DNA of 64,000 nucleotides from Bacillus sp. OK048 (GCF_900103525.1 NZ_FNHN01000007.1:62001-126000); one strand, 5' to 3'; positions 16,612 to 27,349 are shown, counted from the first letter of the stretch. Notes: generated by a model from the letters alone, not told the origin. A program made the numbers and translations.

Positions 16612-17619
16612 ATGATGGGTGCGAGACAAAGATGCGCAAGTATAGTCTCATTTATAATAAGGAAAAGCGTCAGGCTTGCTTCTCTGGTAGTGGCTATTTG
16701 TGTCATTACATTTATCCTAATCAGCCAATCACCTATTGATCCTATTCAAGCCTATATTGGTGCAGATATGATGAGGGTTGGTCCAGAGCAGCGAGAGAAA
16801 ATTGCAGAAAATTGGGGGTTAAATGAACCGCCAACAGAGCAATTTTTCCGCTGGGGCACGTCCGTATTACAGGGCGATCTAGGAACATCGATGATCTATC
16901 GGCGTCCTGTTACTGAGATTATTAGTGAAAAATTCCTCCATTCTCTCACGCTAATGATGATTGCCTGGGTTTTATCGGGGATGATTGGCTTTGCACTAGG
17001 GATAGTAGCAGCAATGAAAAAAGGTACATGGCTAGATCGAATGATCAAAGGATATTGTTATACGTTAGCCTCGACACCAACCTTTTGGATGGGGCTGCTG
17101 TTAGTAATGGTTTTTGCTGTATGGTTAGATTGGTTTCCAATTGGAATGGGAGTACCTGCAGGTGTCCTTGCTGAAAATGTAACACTAACTGACCGTATCA
17201 AGCATATAATCCTGCCCGCGGTTACCTTAAGTATCGTCGGTGTCGCGAACATTGCCTTACATACGAGACAAAAATTAATTGAGGTTCTTTCAAGTGAATT
17301 TATTTTATTTGCCAAGGCGAAGGGTGAAAAAGGATTTACCCTCCTATGGAGGCATGGATTACGGAACATTTCTTTACCTGCGATTACGCTCCACTTTGCC
17401 GCCTTTAGTGAACTTTTTGGGGGAGCCGTTTTAGCAGAGCAGGTTTTTTCTTACCCAGGATTAGGACAGGCAACGGTTGAAGCAGGACTCCGCGGGGATA
17501 TTCCCCTCCTGCTGGGATTAGTAATCTTTAGCTCCATATTTGTCTTTGCAGGTAATTTACTGGCTGATCTTATTTCTTTTGTTGTTGATCCAAGAATGAA
17601 GGAGAAAAGGTCGGTATGA
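16612..17619 (+). CDS. ABC transporter permease, NikB/OppB type
   Basis: Permease of 335 residues with six helices. It contains ISQSPIDPIQAYIGADM, the OppB/NikB extracytoplasmic motif, and an EAA-type loop FAKAKGEKGFTLLWRHGLRNISLPAI. The ATG follows the stop of the binding-protein gene directly, and the ribosome site is weak, so it may rely on coupling. Its stop overlaps the next gene (ATGA). Confidence 0.85.
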   Translation: MMGARQRCASIVSFIIRKSVRLASLVVAICVITFILISQSPIDPIQAYIGADMMRVGPEQREKIAENWGLNEPPTEQFFRWGTSVLQGDLGTSMIYRRPVTEIISEKFLHSLTLMMIAWVLSGMIGFALGIVAAMKKGTWLDRMIKGYCYTLASTPTFWMGLLLVMVFAVWLDWFPIGMGVPAGVLAENVTLTDRIKHIILPAVTLSIVGVANIALHTRQKLIEVLSSEFILFAKAKGEKGFTLLWRHGLRNISLPAITLHFAAFSELFGGAVLAEQVFSYPGLGQATVEAGLRGDIPLLLGLVIFSSIFVFAGNLLADLISFVVDPRMKEKRSV

Positions 17620-18449
17620 ATACGATGAAGACATTAAATAAAAGACAGAAAACGGTTATGGTAATCACCATTACTTCCACCCTATTATTGGCTATTTTAG
17701 TTGGAGGCCAGCTGTTAAGTAATGATCGGATTGTAACGAATTTAGAGTTTCGAAACCTCCCTCCTTCGCTTACTCATCCATTTGGAACAGACTGGCTGGG
17801 GCGGGATATGCTCACGAGAACATTAAAAGGACTGTCGGTTAGTATCGTCGTTGGTCTAATTGCAGCTGCTACGTCTGTTATTATTGCCGTCGGACTAGGG
17901 ATCATGGCAGCAACCATGGGAAAAGTGGCGGATGCCATCATTTCGTGGCTGGTAGATCTCTTTTTGAGTATTCCACATTTAGTCATGCTGATTTTAATTT
18001 CTTTTGTCATGGGCGGTGGAATGAAGGGCGTCGTGATTGGCTTAGCAGTTACTCACTGGCCAAGCTTAACGAGGGTTATTCGGGCAGAGGTCATGCAGCT
18101 TCAAACTGCAGAGTTCGTCCAAACATCCAAAAGACTAGGAAAATCCCGTTGGTTTATCGCAGTAAATCATCTCCTGCCCCATCTCCTGCCCCAGTTCTTA
18201 GTGGGCTTGTTTTTACTGTTTCCACATGCAATTCTTCATGAGGCAGCAGTAACCTTTTTAGGTATGGGGTTATCACCACACCAACCAGCCATTGGGATCA
18301 TCCTCTCTGAATCCATGCGCTATTTGTCTACCGGCATGTGGTGGCTGGCATTTTTCCCTGGCTTATGTTTACTATTGGTGGTTCGAGCCTTTGATATACT
18401 AGGTGACCGGCTTCGGTCATTCGTTGACCCGAAGCGTGCGAATGAATAA
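17616..18449 (+). CDS. ABC transporter permease, NikC/OppC type
   Basis: Permease of 277 residues, normal for NikC. The motif HPFGTDWLGRDMLTRTLKG near residue 50 is the classic NikC/DppC entry, and the EAA loop is FVQTSKRLGKSRWFIAVNHLLPH. The C-terminus GDRLRSFVDPK fits the family. It overlaps the upstream permease by four bases. In contrast to the OppC at 8292, it has no long insertion. Confidence 0.87.
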   Translation: MNTMKTLNKRQKTVMVITITSTLLLAILVGGQLLSNDRIVTNLEFRNLPPSLTHPFGTDWLGRDMLTRTLKGLSVSIVVGLIAAATSVIIAVGLGIMAATMGKVADAIISWLVDLFLSIPHLVMLILISFVMGGGMKGVVIGLAVTHWPSLTRVIRAEVMQLQTAEFVQTSKRLGKSRWFIAVNHLLPHLLPQFLVGLFLLFPHAILHEAAVTFLGMGLSPHQPAIGIILSESMRYLSTGMWWLAFFPGLCLLLVVRAFDILGDRLRSFVDPKRANE

Positions 18450-18469
18450 AACGGAGGTTGGAGAGGATT

Positions 18470-19393
18470 ATGGCTATCCTAGAAGTTCGTGATTTGTCTA
18501 TATCCTTTACACACTATTCAAAGGGATTACGGCAGGAAAATAATCAAGTGATTCATAACCTAAATGTGTCAATGAATAAAGGCGAAATTGTAGCGGTTGT
18601 CGGCTCAAGTGGTTCAGGAAAAAGCTTGTTGGCACACGCTATTCTTGGAATATTACCAGGGAATGCGATGGTAGGAGGCAGCATTTTATATGATGGTCAG
18701 GTGCTGACGGAACAAAGTTTGGCAAACTTGCGCGGCAATGAGATCGTGCTCGTCCCGCAATCTGTAAAGTTTTTAGACCCATTAATGAAAATAGGTTCAC
18801 AGGTGCAAACTTCCGTTAGAAAACAAAATGCTGTAACAGCACAAAAGAAAATTTTTGAAAAATATAAATTACATCCACTTGTTGAAAAATTATATCCCTT
18901 TCAATTATCTGGCGGAATGGCGAGACGTGTGCTGGTTTCGATGGCTGTGGTAAGTGAAGCAAAGGTGATCATTGCCGATGAACCAACACCAGGGCTTGAT
19001 TCTGAAGTTATGAAGGAAGCGGAATCCTCATTTAGGGAGTTAGCCAATAATGGCAGTGCGGTTATGGTCATCACCCACGATATTGATTTTGCCTTAAAAA
19101 TTGCCGATAAAATTGCTGTGTTTTATGCGGGGACAGTCGTTGAGCTTGCGCCTGTTCGTGATTTTTTCGGGACGGGTGAGAGCTTGCGCCACCCCTATAC
19201 AAAAGCATTATGGAGGGCCCTTCCCCAGAATGAATTCATTCCGATTAAAGGATCACAGCCGCCAGTGAATGAATTACCTCCCGGTTGCCCCTTTGCTCCA
19301 AGGTGTAAGCATGCTACGGCAGAATGTTCGAAAGAATTGCCAGCAGAAAAGATGATTCGCGGCGGAATGGTTAGGTGTTTCTATGCAACTTAA
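18470..19393 (+). CDS. ABC transporter ATPase, NikD/OppD type
   Basis: ATPase of about 307 residues. It has Walker A GSSGSGKS, signature LSGGMARR, Walker B VIIADEPTPGLDSE and THDID. The C-terminal extension has RHPYTKALWRALPQ and a Cys-rich end, CPFAPRCKHATAEC plus a later Cys, as in iron-sulfur-binding OppD/NikD proteins. ATG 18470 is chosen over TTG 18458 because GGAGAGGA lies just before it. It overlaps the next gene by 11 bases. Confidence 0.87.
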   Translation: MAILEVRDLSISFTHYSKGLRQENNQVIHNLNVSMNKGEIVAVVGSSGSGKSLLAHAILGILPGNAMVGGSILYDGQVLTEQSLANLRGNEIVLVPQSVKFLDPLMKIGSQVQTSVRKQNAVTAQKKIFEKYKLHPLVEKLYPFQLSGGMARRVLVSMAVVSEAKVIIADEPTPGLDSEVMKEAESSFRELANNGSAVMVITHDIDFALKIADKIAVFYAGTVVELAPVRDFFGTGESLRHPYTKALWRALPQNEFIPIKGSQPPVNELPPGCPFAPRCKHATAECSKELPAEKMIRGGMVRCFYAT

Positions 19394-19988
19394 GGCGGTA
19401 AATGTCGGTTTTGGCTATCAAAAGAATCGATGGACCTTTCGTCATCTTCATTTGACTGTAGGGAAGGGTGAAATTGTTGGTTTGGTCGGACCTAGTGGCT
19501 CCGGTAAGACTACACTGGGACGAATTCTCGCAGGGTATGAAAAGCCGTTGGAAGGAATGGTAACGCTGAATGAATCCCCGTTACCAAGGACTGGTTATCA
19601 TCCGGTGCAGCTTGTTTTTCAGCATCCGGAAAAAGCAGTAAACCCGAGATGGAGAATGGAGAAAATCCTTCATGAAGGCTGGAAACCTGACGATGAATTA
19701 CTTAGTAGGTTAGGGATTGAACAAAAATGGCTGCACCGCTGGCCCAATGAATTATCAGGTGGGGAATTGCAGCGCTTCTGTGTCGCGAGAGCACTAGGAC
19801 CAATGACAGAATTTCTTATAGCAGATGAGATGACGACCATGTTAGATTCGATAACACAAGCACAAATATGGCAGGTGGTTCTCGATATCGCTAAAAAGCG
19901 GAATATGGGAATCCTAGTAATCAGCCATGAGGCACCACTTCTTAATCGACTGTGCAGTAGAATTATTGATATTTCACACGCAACTTAA
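19383..19988 (+). CDS. Short ABC transporter ATPase, NikE/OppF type
   Basis: ATPase of only 201 residues, short for NikE/OppF (about 250-310). The core is complete: Walker A GPSGSGKTT, signature LSGGELQR, Walker B FLIADEMTTMLDS, and switch His in ISHEA. The usual C-terminal peptide-transporter extension with HPYT is missing, so the protein ends soon after the switch region. The Walker B glutamate is present (ADEM). It is probably functional as the partner of the upstream ATPase. The last residues are ISHAT, close to the end of the upstream protein in style but not homologous. Confidence 0.8.
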   Translation: MQLKAVNVGFGYQKNRWTFRHLHLTVGKGEIVGLVGPSGSGKTTLGRILAGYEKPLEGMVTLNESPLPRTGYHPVQLVFQHPEKAVNPRWRMEKILHEGWKPDDELLSRLGIEQKWLHRWPNELSGGELQRFCVARALGPMTEFLIADEMTTMLDSITQAQIWQVVLDIAKKRNMGILVISHEAPLLNRLCSRIIDISHAT

Positions 19989-20116
19989 ATACAAATGGGT
20001 GTTTTAGGAGAAATATCAGATAAAGCCCTGCACCGTGCTGAATGCGAGTGGAGATAATGTTGCCGGGATGAGATGGTAGAAGGTAAGAATTGACTTACCA
20101 AAAGTGTATAAATTTA

Positions 20117-20150
20117 AAGGGGTACTCCTATTCGGAGCACCCCTACTTTT

Positions 20151-20152
<2 letters not shown>
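20117..20152. terminator. Terminator between the Nik-type operon and gdhA
   Basis: GGGGTACTCC and GGAGCACCCC pair with one mismatch, with AAATTTAAA and ACTTTTTT on either side, so it can serve both converging units. The 19989-20116 gap holds nothing recognised. Confidence 0.7.
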
Positions 20153-21560
<1,408 letters not shown>

Positions 21561-21625
21561 TTAGAATATCGATAGAAAATATTTTATAATTAAATAACAA
21601 TCTAAACAATATTAAAAATAGATAA

Positions 21626-21650
21626 CATTCATCTCAATATGAGATGAATG
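21626..21650. promoter_or_regulatory. GltC box (inverted repeat)
   Basis: An 11-base perfect inverted repeat, CATTCATCTCA and TGAGATGAATG, with a three-base spacer. Its core ATCTC-N5-GAGAT (21631-21645) equals the GltC box consensus as I recall it from B. subtilis. It lies in the gdhA-gltC intergenic region, a few bases upstream of the gltC ribosome site, so autoregulation of gltC is likely and gdhA may be controlled too. Confidence 0.8.
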
Positions 21651-21662
21651 GAGGTGAGTAGT

Positions 21663-22568
21663 TTGGAATTCAGGCAAATTCAATATTTTATGGAAGTAGC
21701 GAAGCGTGAGCATGTGACGGAAGCAGCTTTAGAATTGCATGTAGCGCAATCAGCTGTGAGTCGGCAAATTTTCAATTTGGAAAAAGAGCTTGGTGTTGAC
21801 TTATTCATTCGCGAAGGGCGAAATGTCAAACTGACACGGATTGGACAGATGTTTTTAGAACATATGGAACAAGCGATGAAGGTGATTGATGAGGCACAAC
21901 GGGAAATTAAGGAATACTTAGACCCCATGAAAGGAACGATACGAATAGGATTTCCGACCAGCCTAGCTTCTTATACACTTCCAACCACCATTTCTGCTTT
22001 TCGCGAACACTACCCTCTAGCGAAGTTTCAATTGAAGCAAGGCTCATATAAGGAGCTAATTGAAGGCGTAATGCATGGTGAATTTGATATGGCATTAATT
22101 GGTCCTGTTCCAAAACAGGAGAAGAACCTAATTGGCACGACCCTTTTTACGGAAAAAATTGTTGCCTTATTGCATTTAAGCCACCCATTATCCGACCGGA
22201 CTTCAATAAAGTTAAGCCAATTACGGGAGGAATCCTTTGTTATGTTTCCAAAGGGATTTGTCTTACGGGAAATCATTGTGAATGCTTGTGAGCAGCTAGG
22301 ATTTCAGCCGAAAGTGTCCTTCGAGGGGGAAGATATTGATTCGATAAAAGGATTGGTTTCAGCAGGACTTGGAATCACGTTAATCCCTGAGATTACCTTG
22401 GTCGAGGGATTTCCCCGTTCCACCGTTAAAGTGCCCATTATTGAGCCTGAAGTCACCCGTACGGTCGGAGTCATTATTCCGAAGGAACGCAAGATGCTCC
22501 CTACGGTTAAACTTTTTTATGAATTTTTAAAGGATTTCTTCTCTATGCTTGACCAATATCAGAGGTGA
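21663..22568 (+). CDS. gltC: LysR-type regulator GltC
   Basis: LysR-family regulator, about 301 residues. The N-terminal helix-turn-helix (FRQIQYFMEVAKREHVTEAALELHVAQSAVSRQI) and the effector domain, with GTIRIGFPTSLASYTLPTTISAF and SFEGEDIDSIKGLVSAGLG, match B. subtilis GltC closely throughout. GltC activates glutamate synthesis when 2-oxoglutarate is plentiful. The start is TTG 21663, preceded by GGAGGTGAG; an in-frame ATG at 21648 lies inside that site. In B. subtilis the divergent partner is gltAB; here it is gdhA. Confidence 0.9.
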   Translation: MEFRQIQYFMEVAKREHVTEAALELHVAQSAVSRQIFNLEKELGVDLFIREGRNVKLTRIGQMFLEHMEQAMKVIDEAQREIKEYLDPMKGTIRIGFPTSLASYTLPTTISAFREHYPLAKFQLKQGSYKELIEGVMHGEFDMALIGPVPKQEKNLIGTTLFTEKIVALLHLSHPLSDRTSIKLSQLREESFVMFPKGFVLREIIVNACEQLGFQPKVSFEGEDIDSIKGLVSAGLGITLIPEITLVEGFPRSTVKVPIIEPEVTRTVGVIIPKERKMLPTVKLFYEFLKDFFSMLDQYQR

Positions 22569-22583
22569 GTTTTATATGAAGTA

Positions 22584-22614
22584 GAAGAAGCCCAACTTTG
22601 GTGGGCTTCTTTTA
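22584..22614. terminator. Terminator between gltC and pepT
   Basis: AGAAGCCCA pairs with TGGGCTTCT around a short loop, followed by TTTAG on the plus strand. It lies between two converging genes. Confidence 0.8.
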
Positions 22615-22618
22615 GTGA

Positions 22619-23845
22619 TTATGCCTTTTGTTCAAAGAGTTTAGTAATTTCAATGACGGTATTTGTTGCTTTGATCATATTATTGACGGATATAAACTCA
22701 TACTTGCCGTGGAAGTTCTCCCCGCCTGTAAAAATATTTGGCGTTGGCAGTCCCATATAGGAAAGCTGGGAACCGTCCGTACCGCCGCGGATTGGCTTGA
22801 TCAACGGTTTAATGTCAAGGTTCTCCATCGCCTGCTGTGCAATATCAACAATTTCCATGACAGGTTTAATTTTTTCACCCATATTGTAATATTGGTCTTT
22901 CAGTTCAAGAAGGATCGTACCACTGCCGTGTTTCTCGTTTAATAGGCTGACGGTATCTTCCATCCTTTTCTTTCTGCTTTGGAAAGTCACTTTATCGTGG
23001 TCACGGATAATATAGTACATCTTTGTTTGCTCGACATCGCCGTTGAAGGAAATCAGATGATAGAACCCTTCATATCCTTCAGTATGTTCTGGCGCTTCTA
23101 AAGCTGGCAGCTGGCTATGTAATTCCATGGCAATCTTCATAGAGTTCACCATTTTGTCTTTGGCGGAACCCGGATGAATATTGGTTCCGTTAATGGTAAT
23201 TTTCGCAGCGGCAGCGTTAAAGCTTTCATATTCTAGCTCCCCAAGCGGACCGCCATCAACAGTGTATGCATATTTGGCATTGAAGGCTTTTACGTCAAAT
23301 TTATGCGGGCCTCTGCCGATCTCCTCATCCGGCGTGAACGCAACGCGGACCTTACCATGTTTGATTTCTGGATGTTGAATAAGGTAAGCCATTGCGGTCA
23401 TAATCTCGGCAATTCCTGCTTTATTGTCGGCACCTAGCAGTGTTGTGCCGTCCGTAGTGATAAGTGTGTGTCCTTTATAGCTTGGCAGGGCTGGGAAATC
23501 CTTTGTTGTCATGATGACATTTGGGTTTAGGATGATGTCGTTGCCATCATAATTTTCAATGACTTGCGGATTTACATTTGTGCCGGTAAAATCCGTTGCC
23601 GTATCGACGTGCGCAAGGAATCCGATAGTTGGTACCTGTTTATCGGTATTAGACGGTAAGGTGGCCATCACATACCCATTTTCATCGATTGTGACCTCGT
23701 GCATTCCAATCGACTTTAACTCCTCCACGAGCATGTTGGCTAATGTGATTTGTCCAGGTGTAGAAGGACAGCTTTCATTGCCCTCATTTGACTGCGTATC
23801 CACCTTCACATAGCTAGTAAATCTTCCAATCAACTCATTCTTCAC
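22619..23845 (-). CDS. pepT: Peptidase T (tripeptide aminopeptidase)
   Basis: M20 metallopeptidase of 408 residues that releases the N-terminal residue of tripeptides in the cytosol. Metal and catalytic motifs are visible: [11 protein letters not shown] (His and Asp ligands near 80), [14 protein letters not shown] (bridging Asp), [10 protein letters not shown] (catalytic Glu pair) and [13 protein letters not shown], plus [24 protein letters not shown] near the end. The start is GTG at 23845 with AAAGGGGAG upstream. It stands alone; its job fits with peptide import elsewhere in the window. Confidence 0.93.
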   Translation of the reverse strand: MKNELIGRFTSYVKVDTQSNEGNESCPSTPGQITLANMLVEELKSIGMHEVTIDENGYVMATLPSNTDKQVPTIGFLAHVDTATDFTGTNVNPQVIENYDGNDIILNPNVIMTTKDFPALPSYKGHTLITTDGTTLLGADNKAGIAEIMTAMAYLIQHPEIKHGKVRVAFTPDEEIGRGPHKFDVKAFNAKYAYTVDGGPLGELEYESFNAAAAKITINGTNIHPGSAKDKMVNSMKIAMELHSQLPALEAPEHTEGYEGFYHLISFNGDVEQTKMYYIIRDHDKVTFQSRKKRMEDTVSLLNEKHGSGTILLELKDQYYNMGEKIKPVMEIVDIAQQAMENLDIKPLIKPIRGGTDGSQLSYMGLPTPNIFTGGENFHGKYEFISVNNMIKATNTVIEITKLFEQKA

Positions 23846-23934
23846 GTGTGCAGCACTCCCCTTTCACATTTTACTAGTTAATAATAGCATGTAAGGGGCG
23901 GCGGGTGGAAATTGGATGTGGTGGTGGTGGTGGA

Positions 23935-23996
23935 ATACTGGCGTATGGGTGGAATTAGTTGCGTATGGCGTGATTTACTCTCGTATGGCGTGTATC
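23935..23996. repeat. Short tandem repeat with 20-base period
   Basis: GCGTATGGG, GCGTATGGCG and TCGTATGGCG begin at 23941, 23961 and 23981, exactly 20 bases apart, within a G/T-rich stretch that also has a GTG run just before. It is intergenic between pepT and the TetR gene. Function unknown. Confidence 0.5.
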
Positions 23997-24062
23997 CTAG
24001 CACAACCATCCTCCCTTCGTACATGGATTTCATAATTTTGTAAAAAATATAACTTATCCCCC

Positions 24063-24113
24063 ATTGACCGATGTGGTCAATGGGAGTACACTGTGATTGA
24101 CTACACTGGTCAA
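24063..24113. promoter_or_regulatory. Twin TetR-type operators over a promoter
   Basis: Two copies of TTGACY-N5-GGTCAA occur: 24064-24080 (perfect, extending to ATTGACC/GGTCAAT) and 24097-24113 (one arm base changed). Their centres are 33 bases apart, about three helical turns. TTGACC of the first copy can serve as a -35 box, with TACACT at 24087-24092 as a weak -10 at 17 bases' spacing, so bound repressor would block transcription. Confidence 0.8.
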
Positions 24114-24139
24114 CGAAATAAGAAAAGGAGGTTGCCGCA

Positions 24140-24763
24140 TTGTTTTCAAAGTTTTTAAATTTAGATTCAGAAAAGCAGGACCGCATTATAAATGCAGCCA
24201 TAAAGGAATTTGCTCAAAAGGGATATGATAGTGCTTCGACTAACGAAATTGTAAAAGAGGCTGGTATTTCAAAGGGGATTTTATTTCATTATTTTAAAAA
24301 CAAAAAGCAGTTATTTTTCTTTCTATTTGATTATTGCTACAACGTAGTTGCAGACGAATTTTATAAAAAGGTCGATTTAACGGAAAAGGATTTTTTTAAA
24401 AGAATTCGCCAAGCCGTGCAGATAAAAACGGAGCTGCAAACGCAATACCCGGAAATCTTAACCTTTATCCAAGAGGCTATGATGCAGGATTCACCGGAAA
24501 TTAAAGCTGAGTTCGATAAAAAGAAACAAGAACTCACCGCGGTTAATATCAATATCATCTATGAGGGCATAGATTTATCTAAATTTAGAGACGACGTTGA
24601 TGTTCAGAAAATCTTGAAGATTATTGCCTGGACCTTTGAAAAAATGAGTGATGAAGAGCTGCTTAAAGCAAAAATGTTACCGGATCACAAGATAGATTAC
24701 GACAAGATCTATATTGAAGCAGAGGAGTATTTTGAGATTTTCATTAAAGGCTTTTATAAATAG
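24140..24763 (+). CDS. TetR-family repressor
   Basis: 207 residues. The N-terminal helix-turn-helix is typical: DRIINAAIKEFAQKGYDSASTNEIVKEAGISKGILFHYFKNKKQLF. The C-terminal ligand domain is variable and gives no clue to the inducer. The start is TTG at 24140 with AAAAGGAGG upstream. It is the first gene of an operon with an ABC ATPase and two permeases, directly below a pair of matching palindromic operators, so it very likely represses its own operon and responds to a compound the transporter exports. Confidence 0.88.
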   Translation: MFSKFLNLDSEKQDRIINAAIKEFAQKGYDSASTNEIVKEAGISKGILFHYFKNKKQLFFFLFDYCYNVVADEFYKKVDLTEKDFFKRIRQAVQIKTELQTQYPEILTFIQEAMMQDSPEIKAEFDKKKQELTAVNINIIYEGIDLSKFRDDVDVQKILKIIAWTFEKMSDEELLKAKMLPDHKIDYDKIYIEAEEYFEIFIKGFYK

Positions 24764-24775
24764 GAGGCTGTGACG

Positions 24776-25660
24776 ATGAATGTGATTGAGATAAAAAATC
24801 TAACAAAGACTTACGGCACATCAAGAGGGATCAGCAATATCAGCTTTACTGTCGAGGAAGGTGAGATTTTTGGGTTTATCGGTCCCAATGGCGCTGGGAA
24901 ATCGACGACCATTCGGACCCTCCTTTCACTCATTTACCCTACCAGCGGCAGTGCGACGATTTTTGGTAAGGACACCGTTCAATTTGCCCCGGAAATTAAA
25001 AAGGAAATTGGCTATCTGCCATCAGAAGTATTTTATTACGACAATATGAAAGTGAAGGATCTATTAAACTATTCAGCTAGTTTTTATAAAAAGGATTGCC
25101 GGAAGCGAATAAAAGAGTTGGCGGACATCATGGATCTCGATCTCACCAAGAAAATTGATGATCTTTCACTGGGAAATAAAAAGAAGGTCGGGATTGTTCA
25201 AGGACTGCTCCACTCCCCGAAGCTCATTATTCTCGATGAACCGACCAGTGGCTTAGACCCGTTGATGCAGCAAAAATTCTTTGAATTGCTCGAAGAGGAG
25301 AACAAGAAAGGTGCAACCATTCTATTTTCCTCTCATATTTTAACCGAGGTCCAGCGACTATGTAACCGGGTGGCGATTATTAAAGAGGGGGAAATTGTTA
25401 CTGTTGAAAAGATAAGTACCTTAAAAGAAAACACCTATAAAAAGTTCAAAGTGGAAACAAAAGCCAAGCTTGACCGAAATTACTTCGACCTTGAAGGGGT
25501 AAATAAATTAGAGGTGAAGGATAACCATACAAGCTTCCTATTTAAAGGAAATATTAATGATGTCATGAAGAAGATCGCTAACATTGAAATTACCAATCTA
25601 GGGATTGAAGAGCCGGACCTTGAGGAGATTTTCTTGCATTACTACGAGAAGGAGAGATAA
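24776..25660 (+). CDS. ABC-2 exporter ATP-binding protein
   Basis: ATPase of about 294 residues. It has Walker A GPNGAGKST, Walker B LIILDEPTSGLDP, and switch His in SSHIL. The signature position reads DLSLGNKKKVG, so the canonical LSGGQ is replaced by LSLGN, a variant common in this exporter group. A C-terminal domain of about 80 residues follows. ATG 24776 is preferred because TAGGAGG is eight bases upstream; GTG 24770 is too close. It pairs with the two downstream permeases. Confidence 0.87.
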   Translation: MNVIEIKNLTKTYGTSRGISNISFTVEEGEIFGFIGPNGAGKSTTIRTLLSLIYPTSGSATIFGKDTVQFAPEIKKEIGYLPSEVFYYDNMKVKDLLNYSASFYKKDCRKRIKELADIMDLDLTKKIDDLSLGNKKKVGIVQGLLHSPKLIILDEPTSGLDPLMQQKFFELLEEENKKGATILFSSHILTEVQRLCNRVAIIKEGEIVTVEKISTLKENTYKKFKVETKAKLDRNYFDLEGVNKLEVKDNHTSFLFKGNINDVMKKIANIEITNLGIEEPDLEEIFLHYYEKER

Positions 25661-25664
25661 ATCC

Positions 25665-26456
25665 ATGAATATATTGTTGCATGAATTAAGGGCATATCGG
25701 AAGTCAACCCTCATTTGGACGATATCGCTGGTTGGCATTGCAGCGCTATTTATGTCATTTTTTCCTTCTTTTACAAAGGATACCGAGGAATTTACCAAGT
25801 TACTAGAAGGGTATCCGCCGGCACTTCGAGAAGCATTCGGAATCAATCTAGATAATTTTTTTTCCATTCTTGGATTCTATTGTTATGGACTATCATTTGT
25901 TACGCTTTGCGGTGCGATTCAGGCGATGAATCTGGGGACGAGTATTGTCAGTAAAGAAGTCAGAGAAAAAACGGCGGACTTCTTACTAACCAGGCCTGTT
26001 ACCCGTAGCAATGTCCTAACAAATAAGTTGTTGGCGGCACTGATATCAATCATCCTAACAAATATTGTTTATATAGTGGCCGCTACCCTACTTGCCTTCC
26101 AGGTAGCGACTGAAGATTTTAGTGTTAAGATTTTTATCCTGCTTTCTTTGACTGTTTTTCTAGTGCAGCTAATTTTTCTAGCTATGGGAATTATTATTTC
26201 AGTCATTGTTCCAAAGATTAAATCAGTGCTGACCGTATCGCTGGCAACCGTTTTTGCCTTTTACTTTTTAGGCATGTTCAGCTCCAATGATGAAGCGAAA
26301 CGCTATCTTTCTCCATTTAAATATTTTGATACGGCCTATATCATGGAACATTCTAGTTACGAAGTTTCCTTTTTGATAACTGGAGCAATCATCATTATTT
26401 TGGCGATAATTGCAAGTTATTACATTTATGGAAAAAAAGACATTCACTCGGTATAA
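25665..26456 (+). CDS. ABC-2 type permease, first subunit
   Basis: Membrane protein of 263 residues with six hydrophobic segments. It begins MNILLHELRAYRKSTLIW and has the ABC-2 hallmark of a large loop after helix 1 and the segment SKEVREKTADFLLTRPVTRSNVLTNKLLAA, which contacts the ATPase. ATG 25665 is preceded by AAGGAGAG in the end of the ATPase gene. It is homologous in layout to the next gene, suggesting a heterodimeric channel. Substrate unknown; an antimicrobial or lipid-like compound is usual. Confidence 0.85.
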   Translation: MNILLHELRAYRKSTLIWTISLVGIAALFMSFFPSFTKDTEEFTKLLEGYPPALREAFGINLDNFFSILGFYCYGLSFVTLCGAIQAMNLGTSIVSKEVREKTADFLLTRPVTRSNVLTNKLLAALISIILTNIVYIVAATLLAFQVATEDFSVKIFILLSLTVFLVQLIFLAMGIIISVIVPKIKSVLTVSLATVFAFYFLGMFSSNDEAKRYLSPFKYFDTAYIMEHSSYEVSFLITGAIIIILAIIASYYIYGKKDIHSV

Positions 26457-26483
26457 CGCTGCCAAAGGAGGAATGATGGTAGG

Positions 26484-27281
26484 ATGAATATTTTTTTAAA
26501 AGAAATGAAGTCGCATCGGAAATCCCTGATCTTTTGGAGTATTGGTGTTTTTCTAATGGTTGCGTCGGGAATGGTGAAATATGAGAGTTTAGCTTCTTCT
26601 GGCCAGTCCATGAATGAAATGCTGGCGGGAATGCCCAAATCATTGCTTGCAGTCTTAGGGATCGGCGAATTCGATATTTCAACAGCAAGCGGTTATTACG
26701 GATTGCTATTTATCTATTTGTTACTAATGGCCACCATTCATGCGGCCATGCTCGGGGCGACGATCATTGCCAAAGAAGAACGGGATAAGACCTCAGAGTT
26801 TTTATTTGTGAAGCCTGTTTCAAGAAATCGTATCCTTACGGCGAAATTACTGGCAGCGTTCGTCAATATCTTAATCATAAATCTTGTTACCTTTGCTTCC
26901 TCTATACTATTAGTCGGTAAATACAGCGAAGGTGGAGTGGTTACCGGTGATATTGCCCTCACCATGGGTGGTATGTTTATTTTACAAATGCTGTTTTTGG
27001 TCATCGGCAGCTCCCTTGCGGCGGTGAAAAAGAAATCAAAAACAGCTGCTTCTCTAGCGACGGGCGTTCTTTTGCTTACGTATTTGATCTCAGTAGCGAT
27101 TGATTTAAATGAAAATATTGAAGGCTTGAAATACCTTACTCCTTTCAAATACTTTGAGGCAAAAAATGTGATGTTTGGAGCCGGTTTTGAGTTAAGCTTT
27201 GTTATCCTGGCCACCGTATTGATTGCAGTTCTTACGGTAGTAACCTTTATCTATTTTAAAAAGCGTGATTTAAATGTGTAG
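26484..27281 (+). CDS. ABC-2 type permease, second subunit
   Basis: 265 residues and six hydrophobic segments, with the same architecture as the previous gene: KEMKSHRKSLIFW at the start and AKEERDKTSEFLFVKPVSRNRILTAKLLAAFVN in the same place. The two are likely an old duplication. AAAGGAGG lies about 12 bases before the ATG. It ends the TetR-regulated operon; no clear terminator follows. Confidence 0.85.
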   Translation: MNIFLKEMKSHRKSLIFWSIGVFLMVASGMVKYESLASSGQSMNEMLAGMPKSLLAVLGIGEFDISTASGYYGLLFIYLLLMATIHAAMLGATIIAKEERDKTSEFLFVKPVSRNRILTAKLLAAFVNILIINLVTFASSILLVGKYSEGGVVTGDIALTMGGMFILQMLFLVIGSSLAAVKKKSKTAASLATGVLLLTYLISVAIDLNENIEGLKYLTPFKYFEAKNVMFGAGFELSFVILATVLIAVLTVVTFIYFKKRDLNV

Positions 27282-27349
27282 GAAGTTTTAATAATATAGT
27301 GATAGTGGTAAAATGGTAAAAACCGAATTGGAATAAGGAGGAAATGATT

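Noticed and set aside
25665..27281. Two similar permease genes as a recent tandem duplication
   Set aside because: They share layout but little identity, so they are an old pair forming a heterodimer.
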